Part shown: positions 57,652 through 64,000 of the stretch, piece by piece
How positions within the stretch are numbered: position 1 is the first letter of the stretch
Layout of the letters: the number at the start of each line of letters is the position of its first letter
The notes under the pieces: model-generated
Databases searched by the model: none
What the model saw: only the letters and a program-made list of their open reading frames with translations
What the model was told of the DNA's origin: nothing
Translations under genes and position numbers: made by a program
Assembly (NCBI GenBank): GCA_963763485.1
Contig: CAVXOW010000007.1
Location: forward strand, 124,001-188,000
Length of the DNA: 64,000 nt
Direction of reading: 5' to 3'
DNA from: CAWCKS01 sp963763485
GTDB lineage: Bacteria; Pseudomonadota; Alphaproteobacteria; Rhizobiales; Xanthobacteraceae

Positions 57652-58034
57652 AACCGGCCTTCCGACGGAGCGCAGCCAGCAGTTCGCCGGCAACCGGCTC
57701 GCCTGCGAATGATGTCGAACGCTGCGATGGCCGGAGCAGTTGTGCTTCGTGAGCCAGGCGCGGCACGATTTGAGTTGCCAACAAGCTTCAAGCCGCCGAA
57801 GCTTTCCGGCATGCAGCAACGGCATCGCCGCGAAATCGACGGGTTTGCGGCACAGCTGATTTGCGGTGGCGAGAGTCGGATTGAGCGCCCGATATCGAGA
57901 TTCGGCAACAGTTCGTTCTCCGCAATCGTTTCGCAATCTCGCGATCGAGAGCAACGCTCGGGAACGTAGATATGCTGGTGTGGTCGTGCAGCCTCGCCGT
58001 CGCGGCGAGAGCAACCCGGACGCTCATCGAGCTG
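57652..58034. other. 383-base stretch without a recognised gene
   Basis: No reading frame here has both a ribosome-binding site and family resemblance. A Cys/Arg-rich minus-strand frame is a composition artefact. Apart from the promoter needed for the small lipoprotein-like gene downstream I see nothing definable. Confidence 0.3.
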
Positions 58035-58241
58035 ATGGTGATCGCATCCCTCGGCCTGTTGATGCTCTCATGCAAGCCCGAGGCAGTGGAGCCGACCGAA
58101 TCGGTCAACGCCTGCGCCGCGAAGCTGTACGGTCACTATGACCCCGCTAACAAGGAGCAGTGCGTCGATGTCTGCCTGCGCTGCGACCGCGGGGTTACGA
58201 CGACCTGCACCACCTCGTGTTCCCTGAAGGGCGCGCATTGA
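58035..58241 (+). CDS. Small exported Cys-rich protein
   Basis: The 68-residue protein starts with a hydrophobic segment (MVIASLGLLMLSCKP) that resembles a lipoprotein signal, though the lipobox is imperfect (MLSC). Its mature part has seven cysteines, in CAAKLYGHYDPANKEQC, CLRC, then CTTSC. They could form disulphides or bind metal. The start is uncertain (58035 or in-frame codons upstream); no strong ribosome-binding site is visible. I do not know its family. Confidence 0.5.
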   Translation: MVIASLGLLMLSCKPEAVEPTESVNACAAKLYGHYDPANKEQCVDVCLRCDRGVTTTCTTSCSLKGAH

Positions 58242-58272
58242 AGCCCCCAGCGCCCGTCGTTCGGGTGACGCG

Positions 58273-58701
58273 CTAGCCGAGCGCGCTGTCGATCAACGCG
58301 GTGTCGATATAGTCGGTCATCTCCTGGATTTTGCCGTCGACGATCCGCGCCACGATGCAATAGCTGTTGTTGTACGGCTTGCCGCTCTTTGCGGTCGCGC
58401 GGCCGCGCGCCCGCATCACCACCTGGTCGCCCTCGGCGATGAAGTCGTCGAGCATGAATACGACAGGCCCGTCGAGCCGGGCGCGCAACGGTATCGCGAG
58501 CTTCTCCGCCGCGTCCTGCTTGCCGTTGAAGGTGCCCGACAGCGCGGTTGTTCCGATGATGGTCCAGCGGACATCATCGGCAAGGCTCTCCATCAGCAGG
58601 GACGGGTTGCCCTTCGAAATCTCCTCATAGACCCGCCGCAGCAGGGCCTTGTTCGCGGTCTCGCGCGTGCGCGCCGTTCCGCCTGGTGCCGCCCGTTCCA
58701 T
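58273..58701 (-). CDS. SnoaL/NTF2-like protein (ketosteroid-isomerase-like)
   Basis: The 142-residue protein has the SnoaL-like pattern: NKALLRRVYEEISKGNPSLL helix, LADDVRWTIIGTTALSGTFNG with the conserved W and G, then VVMRARGRATAKSGKPYNN and IVDGKIQEMTDYIDTAL. Members are isomerases, hydrolases or polyketide-type cyclases. ATG 58701 has GGAG eight bases upstream. It diverges from the HxlR gene across an 86-base region with an inverted repeat, suggesting control by that regulator. Confidence 0.85.
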   Translation of the reverse strand: MERAAPGGTARTRETANKALLRRVYEEISKGNPSLLMESLADDVRWTIIGTTALSGTFNGKQDAAEKLAIPLRARLDGPVVFMLDDFIAEGDQVVMRARGRATAKSGKPYNNSYCIVARIVDGKIQEMTDYIDTALIDSALG

Positions 58702-58723
58702 TGATCTCGCTCCATTTTCTAGA

Positions 58724-58743
58724 TGCTGAATACGAACTCAGCA
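58724..58743. promoter_or_regulatory. Candidate HxlR operator (inverted repeat)
   Basis: TGCTGA-N8-TCAGCA lies midway between the divergent SnoaL-like and HxlR-type genes. HxlR proteins bind palindromic or direct repeats near their own promoters, so this is a candidate site for both genes (inference from position). A GATATC/GTATCGATATC stretch follows, close to the HxlR start. Confidence 0.4.
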
Positions 58744-58787
58744 TGTATACTCTAGGTATCGATATCAAACCCAGCTAGAACGACGCC

Positions 58788-59261
58788 ATGGAGCCCGACC
58801 GATTCCGCTACGATCTTGAAAACTGCTCGATCAAGCGCGCACTCGACGTGCTCGGCGAGAAATGGACGCTGCTGGTGCTGCGCGAGGCGTTTTATGGCGT
58901 CCGCCGCTTCGACGATTTCGCCCGTGCCTTGAAGTGCGGCCGTGGGGTCCTGAGCGCGCGCCTGAAAACCCTGACCGAAGCCGGCATCCTCCGCCGTGTC
59001 GACTATCGCGAGGGCGACCAGCGTCCCCGCGCCGAATACCATCTCGATGAGAAGGGCCTCGACCTGTTTCCGACCATGCTGGCGCTGTCGCAATGGGGCG
59101 ATCGCTGGATGCCGCCGCCCGACGGGCCGGTGGCGAAAGTCACCGAGCGCGGCTCCGGCCGCGCGGTGAAGGCCGTGCTAACCAGCGATCCGAAGATAAA
59201 GTCGCTGTCGATGCGCGAGGTCAGGATCGCGCCGGGCCCCGGCGCGAAACGGGTGCGATAA
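58788..59261 (+). CDS. HxlR-family winged-helix transcriptional regulator
   Basis: The 157-residue protein has the HxlR signature in its first hundred residues: IKRALDVLGEKWTLLVLREAFYGVRRFDDF, then GRGVLSARLKTLTEAGILRRV and PRAEYHLDEKGLDLFPTM. The C-terminal tail is basic. Members respond to oxidants, aldehydes or unknown ligands. No conserved N-terminal cysteine of the redox-sensing kind (HypR/QorR) is obvious, although Cys residues occur near position 10. It faces the SnoaL-like gene, its likely target. Confidence 0.9.
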   Translation: MEPDRFRYDLENCSIKRALDVLGEKWTLLVLREAFYGVRRFDDFARALKCGRGVLSARLKTLTEAGILRRVDYREGDQRPRAEYHLDEKGLDLFPTMLALSQWGDRWMPPPDGPVAKVTERGSGRAVKAVLTSDPKIKSLSMREVRIAPGPGAKRVR

Positions 59262-59307
59262 AAGCATGTCGTCGTTGGCTGTGTGAGCGGAAGCCTTCAG
59301 CTCCCTC

Positions 59308-60243
59308 TCACGTTGCCCGCAGGCCATCGCGGAACGGATCGTCCGGGTCGCGGTGCAGCGTCGCCTCGCCGGTCACATAGGCGCGGCCGGTGATGCTCGG
59401 GATGATGGCGCCCGATGCGTCGCGCCGGTAGCGCGCCGTGAACGAGCTACCAATGATGCTCTCCTGCACGAAAGCCTCGCCTGGCTTGAGCTTTCCCGCA
59501 GCCGCGAGACACGCGATCTTCGCGCTCGTGCCGGTGCCGCAGGGCGAACGGTCGTAGGCGCCGCCCGGACAGAGCACGAAGTTGCGGCTGTGCGCACCTT
59601 TCAGGGTCGGCGGTCCGTAGAACTCGATATGATCGATCGGCGCGCCGTCTTGCCCCGTGATGCCCTGGCCGGCGAGCGCGTCCTTGATGGCATCCGCTAT
59701 GCGCGTGAGCGCGCCGATATTCGCCATCGTCAGCGCGAGCGGCGCGCGATCGATGCAGAAGAACCAGTTGCCGCCCCAGGCGATGTCGCCTGTGAAGGCC
59801 CCCACGCCGGGCACGTCCACGGTCACGCCATCGCGAAAGCGATAGCTTGCGACATTCTCGATCGTCACCTCGTTGCGCGATTTGAGGTCGACGCTGACGA
59901 TTCCGACGGGGGTCTCGATCCTGTGCGTGCCCGGTCCGATCCGCTGCATGTGCGCAAGGGTCACTGCCAGTCCGATCGTGCCGTGGCCGCACATGCCGAT
60001 GGTGCCGACGTTGTTGAAGAAGATCACGCCGGCGACGCAGCTCTTGTCCTGCGGCTCGCACAGCAGGGCGCCGACCAGCGCGTCATAGCCGCGCGGTTCG
60101 TTCACGGCGAAGCTGCGATAGTGGTCGAACTCGTCGGCGAAGCGCCTGCGTCGCTCGGCGAGCGGCCCGGATCCCAACGGCGGTCCGCCTTCGACAATGA
60201 CCCGTGTCGGCTCGCCTTCGGTGTGGCTGTCGATCACCCGCAT
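59308..60243 (-). CDS. 4-hydroxyproline 2-epimerase (proline-racemase superfamily)
   Basis: The 311-residue enzyme begins VIDSHTEGEPTRVIVEG. It has both catalytic cysteines: GMCGHGTIG (about residues 80-88) and SPCGTGTSAK (about 226-235). The Cys/Cys pair distinguishes epimerases from dehydratases with a Thr. It interconverts trans-4-L-hydroxyproline and cis-4-D-hydroxyproline. ATG 60243. It is the last gene of a three-gene minus-strand operon, seven bases after the DHDPS-like gene. Confidence 0.9.
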   Translation of the reverse strand: MRVIDSHTEGEPTRVIVEGGPPLGSGPLAERRRRFADEFDHYRSFAVNEPRGYDALVGALLCEPQDKSCVAGVIFFNNVGTIGMCGHGTIGLAVTLAHMQRIGPGTHRIETPVGIVSVDLKSRNEVTIENVASYRFRDGVTVDVPGVGAFTGDIAWGGNWFFCIDRAPLALTMANIGALTRIADAIKDALAGQGITGQDGAPIDHIEFYGPPTLKGAHSRNFVLCPGGAYDRSPCGTGTSAKIACLAAAGKLKPGEAFVQESIIGSSFTARYRRDASGAIIPSITGRAYVTGEATLHRDPDDPFRDGLRAT

Positions 60244-60250
60244 TGACGCA

Positions 60251-61192
60251 TCACCTGATCGTCGTCGACCAGTCGCGGTACCACGCCTTGAACAGCTCGA
60301 GTTGAGTCTCGGCGTAATGCTTCTGGCTCGTGGACAGTGCATCGGTCGCGCAAGAGTGCAGCTCGTATTCGCCATTGCCTTCGAGCACCATCAGGTGCTT
60401 GTAGAACAGCACGAGGTCGGGGCCCTCATCGAACGTGGACAGGATGCCGAGCGCGCGGTCGAGTTCCTGCGCTTGCCGCAGCGCTTTCGCATCGCCGCGT
60501 GCGGCCTTCTTGCTCAGCGCCTCCAGCTGCAGCACCTCGCGCGGCAGCACGTTGCCGACGCCGGTGATTGCGCCGACCGCACCGCAGTTCACGTAGCCAT
60601 GCACCACCTGGGTGTCGACGCCGACCGTCAGCATCACATCCGGATCGGCGCCGGCGATATGCTCGGCCGCGTAGCGGAGCGCAGCCGCGCCGCCGAACTC
60701 CTTGAAGCCGACGAGATGCCGGTACTTCCGGCGCAGCTCGAAGAACAGGTCGGCCTTGGTCTCGAAGCCGTAGTAGGGGCTGTTGTAGATGACGGACGGC
60801 AGGCCATCAGCCGCCTCAAGCACGCCTTCGAAATGCGCGCGCTGCGCCGCGGCCGACGAGCCGCGTGACAGCACGCGCGGTATGATCATCAAACCCTTGG
60901 CGCCGACCTTGCGGGCATGCGCGGCAAACGCCGCGGCGCGCGCCGGGCTCTGCGCGCCGGCGCCGACGACGACCGGTAGCCCCGCCTGCACCAGCCGCTC
61001 GACTCCTTCCTTGCGCTGCTCGTCCGATAAAAGCGGCCAGTCGCCCATCGAGCCGCAATAGACGACAGCCGACATGCCAAGCCCGACCAGCTCCTTGCCT
61101 TTTCGCACCAGTGCGTCGAAGTCTGGCTCGCGGCGCGCCGTGCACGGCGTCATCAGCGCCGGAATCATGCCTGTGAAGATGGTCGTTGCCAT
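60251..61192 (-). CDS. DHDPS-family pyrroline-4-hydroxy-2-carboxylate deaminase
   Basis: The 313-residue class I aldolase-like protein has the Schiff-base Lys in VGFKEFGG (about 164-171), the Tyr in IYNSPYYGFE (about 136-145), and CGSMGDWPLL near residue 45 in the position of the GTTGE-like motif. Sequence context identifies it as the hydroxyproline-pathway deaminase that converts pyrroline-4-hydroxy-2-carboxylate into alpha-ketoglutarate semialdehyde. ATG 61192 is chosen at MATTIFTG. It lies between the oxidase and epimerase genes. Confidence 0.85.
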   Translation of the reverse strand: MATTIFTGMIPALMTPCTARREPDFDALVRKGKELVGLGMSAVVYCGSMGDWPLLSDEQRKEGVERLVQAGLPVVVGAGAQSPARAAAFAAHARKVGAKGLMIIPRVLSRGSSAAAQRAHFEGVLEAADGLPSVIYNSPYYGFETKADLFFELRRKYRHLVGFKEFGGAAALRYAAEHIAGADPDVMLTVGVDTQVVHGYVNCGAVGAITGVGNVLPREVLQLEALSKKAARGDAKALRQAQELDRALGILSTFDEGPDLVLFYKHLMVLEGNGEYELHSCATDALSTSQKHYAETQLELFKAWYRDWSTTIR

Positions 61193-61262
61193 GGTGGTTC
61201 TCTGAATTTCGCCTGCGGTTGCCGAATGGACAGGATATGTCGAGCGATACCTGGAGCAGACA

Positions 61263-62510
61263 CTATCGCGTTCCGAAGCGCCTGACATCAAATGGTTCGA
61301 TGTCCAGCGGCGACGACCTCCGGCCGACCAGCGCCCCGACGATCTCGCCGGTCATCGCCGATTGCGTCAGCCCGTGGTGGGCGTGACCAAACGCATAGAT
61401 GATACGGTCGCTGTTCGACGCGAGACTGATCACGGGCAGGGTGTCAGGGAGCGACGGGCGGAACCCCATCCAGCGCGTGCCGACTTCGAACCGGGCGTCC
61501 GGCAGGAAGCGTTTCGCTCGACCGACCATGGCGTCGACGCGCTTGTAGTTTGGCGGCAGCGACAGGCCGCCGAACTCGACTGCGCCGCCAATGCGGTCAC
61601 CAATGTCCAGCGGCGTGATCACGAAACCCTGGCCTTCGAACAGGATCATCCGCGACAGTCCCAGCGATCCCTTGGGCAAGGTCAGGTTGTAGCCACGCTC
61701 GGTATCCAGCGGCACGTCGTCACCAAGCAGCTTGCAAAGCGGTCGTGACCAGGCGCCCGCGGCGATCACGGCCATGTCGGACGCGATCGTTTGCCCTGAA
61801 CTCAGTCCCGTCTCGACGCCCGTTGCCGTCGGCATCACGCTGACGACTTGATCCCGCACGAGCGTCGCGCCGCGAGCAAGCGCGGCGTCCCCAAGCGCAA
61901 GCGTCACGCTTGCGGGGTCGTCGACGCTGACACCGGCGGGATAGTTGACGCCTGCTACCGCCGCAGGGCCGAGCGCGGGCTCAAGCCGCTTCACCGCGGC
62001 ATGATCGGACAGCAACTCGAGCTCATAGCCGAGCTTCTCCTGTCGCCTGAGGGTCGGCAGCGCGGCGTCGAACTGCCGCTGCTCGGCGAAGATGCACGCA
62101 TAGCCCAGCCGGCGCAGATGTTTTTGTTCGAGACCGAGCTTTCGCAAGCGCCGCTCCCAGGCAGCGAGCGATGAGCCGTTGAGACCGATCAGGGCCAGCG
62201 TCGAGCGCTCGACCTGGGCCGGCGTCGAGGCCCGCACAAAACGAAACAGCCACGGCAGGATCGACAGCATGTAGGTGGGACGGATCGCAAACGGTCCGAG
62301 CGGATCGACCAGCCATCGCGGAATCTCACGCCACATTTTTGGGCTTGCGAGTGGCAGGATGTCCGTATGCACGACGCCGCCGGCGTTGCCGCGCGAGGTC
62401 CGTTGCCCCAGACCATCGGGATCGATCAATGTGACGGCATGTCCGTCATCGAGAAGCGCGTGGGCAGTCTGGATGCCGACGATGCCGGCGCCGACAATCG
62501 CTATGTGCAT
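61263..62510 (-). CDS. FAD-dependent D-amino acid (cis-4-hydroxy-D-proline) dehydrogenase
   Basis: The 415-residue protein is DadA-like: IAIVGAGIVGIQTAHALL (3-20) binds FAD and TSRGNAGGVVHTDILPLAS follows. The C-terminal end carries GTRWMGFRPSLPDTLPVIS and YAFGHAHHGLTQS. In the hydroxyproline pathway this enzyme oxidises cis-4-hydroxy-D-proline to the pyrroline intermediate. It is the first gene of the operon, 70 bases before the deaminase. The terminal semialdehyde dehydrogenase is not in the window. Confidence 0.88.
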   Translation of the reverse strand: MHIAIVGAGIVGIQTAHALLDDGHAVTLIDPDGLGQRTSRGNAGGVVHTDILPLASPKMWREIPRWLVDPLGPFAIRPTYMLSILPWLFRFVRASTPAQVERSTLALIGLNGSSLAAWERRLRKLGLEQKHLRRLGYACIFAEQRQFDAALPTLRRQEKLGYELELLSDHAAVKRLEPALGPAAVAGVNYPAGVSVDDPASVTLALGDAALARGATLVRDQVVSVMPTATGVETGLSSGQTIASDMAVIAAGAWSRPLCKLLGDDVPLDTERGYNLTLPKGSLGLSRMILFEGQGFVITPLDIGDRIGGAVEFGGLSLPPNYKRVDAMVGRAKRFLPDARFEVGTRWMGFRPSLPDTLPVISLASNSDRIIYAFGHAHHGLTQSAMTGEIVGALVGRRSSPLDIEPFDVRRFGTR

Positions 62511-62631
62511 TTGCTGCTTGATGCGCCAGAGACCAACACTGCCGGAACGAATACACGAAGTCGGCGCCGCTTGCTATTGACGCCGGTCATTCCGCGTAGG
62601 ACGTTTCATCGCGGCGAGCGATCCAAGGTGC

Positions 62632-62720
62632 CGTCATGGCCGGGCTTGTCCCGGCCATCCACGTTTTCTTCGCCGCACGTCAGCAAGTCGTGCATGCCCG
62701 GCACAAGGCCGGGCATGACG
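62632..62720. repeat. Palindromic dispersed repeat
   Basis: CGTCATGGCCGGGCTTGT (62632-62649) is mirrored by ACAAGGCCGGGCATGACG (62703-62720), a near-perfect 18-base pair, with an internal hairpin GGCCGGGC..TTGT..CCCGGCC. This style is common in intergenic regions of Bradyrhizobium (recall). It lies between the hydroxyproline operon and the divergent amidohydrolase, probably just upstream of its ribosome-binding site. Confidence 0.85.
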
Positions 62721-62736
62721 CCAGTATGTGAGCCCG

Positions 62737-63975
62737 ATGCCGCAACAGATACTCTTCAAGAATTTCGAATTGCTGGAGCCTTCGTTCGGCGAGCGGCGGG
62801 GCGGATATCAGTTGCTTGTCGAGGGCGATACCGTCAGGCAACTCAGCGACAAGCCGATCAAGGCAGCCGAGGCCGCGGTGATCGACTGCGGCGGGCGCAC
62901 CTTGATGCCGGGGCTGATCGACAGTCACGTGCACGCGATCCACAGCGAGGTCAACGTTCGCTTCATGGAAGCGATGCCGCTGACCTTGATCACCGCGCGC
63001 GCCGCGACCCGCTTGCGCGCCATGCTCGACCGCGGCTTCACCACCGTGCGCGACACAGGCGGAGCAGACTGGGGTATCAAGACCGCCATCGAAACCGGGC
63101 ACATCGTTGGTCCCAGGCTCTTTATCGCCGGCCAGTCGATCGGCCCGACCGGCGGCCATTCGGACGGGCGCCGGCGCACCAGCTTTGGCGGCGAGTGCGT
63201 CTGCTGCAACGGCCTGCAATTCAAATCCGCCATCGCTGACGGCGTCGACGAAGTCCGCAAGTCCGCGCGCGAGCAGATGCGCCAGGGCGCTGACCATGTG
63301 AAGATCATGATGTCCGGCGGCGTCGCCTCGCCGTACGATCCGCTGGAGAGCCTGCAATTTTCGGAGGGCGAAGTCGCGGCAGCCGTGGAAGAAGCAACCG
63401 CCTTCGGCCGCTACGTCTGCGCCCACGCCTACACGCCGGAGGCCATCATGCGCGCCGCGAAGCTCGGCGTTCGCACCATCGAGCACGGCAATATGATCGA
63501 CGACAACAGCGCCAAGGCCATGGTCGGGAAGGGCATGTTCCTGGTTGCGAACCTCGTCGCCTACTACGCGATGAAGGAGCGGGCCGCGCAGTTCGGCATG
63601 ATCGGCGAGAGCCTCGCCAAGAATGAAGTCGTGCTGCAGGGTGGGCTGAAGTCGCTCGAAATCTGCAAGCGTTACGGCATTCCAGTGGCCTATGGCAGCG
63701 ATCTGCTCGGCGAGTTGCATTGGGACCAGTCGAAGGAGTTCGTCATCCGCCAGGAGGTCGTTTCGCCGATCGAGATCATCCGCTCGGCGACCACGATCGG
63801 AGCCGAGGTCCTGCGCATGCCAGGCAAGGTCGGCACATTGCAAGCCGGCGCCTTTGCCGACGTCATCGTTGTCGACGGCGATCCGCTGAAAAATCTTGCG
63901 CTGCTTGGCGATCAGGGGAAACATCTTGCCCTGATCATGAAGGCAGGGATCTTGCATAAGAACCGGCTGAACTGA
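62737..63975 (+). CDS. COG1228-type amidohydrolase (possible prolidase)
   Basis: The 412-residue metal-dependent hydrolase has the amidohydrolase hallmarks: GLIDSHVHAIH (HxH, about 66-76), the carbamylated-Lys candidate in DHVKIMMSGG, AHAYTPEAIM, IEHGNMID and a late YGSDLLGE with the catalytic Asp. IAGQSIGPTGGHSD and the Cys-rich CVCCNG are typical of a COG1228 group. Some characterised members cleave Xaa-Pro dipeptides. Its head-to-head position with hydroxyproline catabolism fits release of proline or hydroxyproline (inference). ATG 62737 preferred to GTG 62728. Confidence 0.85.
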   Translation: MPQQILFKNFELLEPSFGERRGGYQLLVEGDTVRQLSDKPIKAAEAAVIDCGGRTLMPGLIDSHVHAIHSEVNVRFMEAMPLTLITARAATRLRAMLDRGFTTVRDTGGADWGIKTAIETGHIVGPRLFIAGQSIGPTGGHSDGRRRTSFGGECVCCNGLQFKSAIADGVDEVRKSAREQMRQGADHVKIMMSGGVASPYDPLESLQFSEGEVAAAVEEATAFGRYVCAHAYTPEAIMRAAKLGVRTIEHGNMIDDNSAKAMVGKGMFLVANLVAYYAMKERAAQFGMIGESLAKNEVVLQGGLKSLEICKRYGIPVAYGSDLLGELHWDQSKEFVIRQEVVSPIEIIRSATTIGAEVLRMPGKVGTLQAGAFADVIVVDGDPLKNLALLGDQGKHLALIMKAGILHKNRLN

Positions 63976-64000
63976 TCGCAAGCCTTGTTGGGGGTTGTTT

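Noticed and set aside
57564..57908. Cys/Arg-rich minus-strand frame
   Set aside because: Overlaps the FixK-box small protein antisense, has no ribosome-binding site, and its Cys and Arg content follows from base composition.

Overview
The window is about 64 kb of high-GC DNA with gene content, dispersed palindromic repeats and protein styles typical of Bradyrhizobium or a close relative (Nitrobacteraceae, Alphaproteobacteria). That placement is inferred from recognition of protein families and repeats, not from a search. No rRNA, tRNA, insertion sequence, phage gene or CRISPR array was recognised. It reads as an ordinary chromosomal segment rich in catabolic, transport and redox genes.

Layout. 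0-5.5 kb: a LytTR regulator, an FtsH protease coupled to a DUF3052 protein, a membrane methyltransferase, a YbjQ-family protein and two frameshifted conserved genes. 5.5-17.2 kb: a hotdog-like protein, an RlpA-like protein, a small c-type cytochrome, a two-subunit molybdenum hydroxylase with a broken large subunit, AzlCD, an acyl-CoA dehydrogenase, a TetR regulator, a CMD-family protein, a SnoaL-like protein and three small exported proteins. 17.2-18.05 kb is non-coding and full of hairpins. 18-28.3 kb is one long minus-strand cluster: ThDP enzyme, flavin monooxygenase, a complete Dpp/Opp-type ABC importer and an M20 hydrolase. 28.4-38.1 kb: acyltransferase, acyl-CoA carboxylase beta-type subunit, aromatic-ring-type FAD monooxygenase, MDR oxidoreductase and a three-subunit molybdenum hydroxylase. 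38.3-46.5 kb: a frameshifted ABC-F protein, a split chromate transporter, an MBL hydrolase, a GMC oxidoreductase and a glycosyltransferase pair. 46.6-54 kb: a frameshifted cytochrome c, a GlcD-like oxidase, an AceE-like E1, an NDH-2-like dehydrogenase and a lipoamide-dehydrogenase-like flavoprotein lacking the usual His. 54-57.3 kb: a GntR regulator, a frameshifted shikimate dehydrogenase and an MHS transporter. 57.5-64 kb: a 35-residue membrane protein behind a perfect FNR/FixK box, a HxlR/SnoaL divergent pair, a trans-4-hydroxyproline catabolic operon and a divergent amidohydrolase.

Two themes stand out. First, at least six genes are interrupted by single-base frameshifts (eight shifts by my reading). 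This means either a sequence with residual indel errors or unusual gene decay, and it should be settled before gene loss is inferred. Second, several clusters form coherent but unassigned pathways: the importer/M20/monooxygenase/ThDP operon, and the hydroxyproline operon facing a possible prolidase. The FixK-box small protein is the most compact lead for new biology. No single clearly new defence or mobile system was found.
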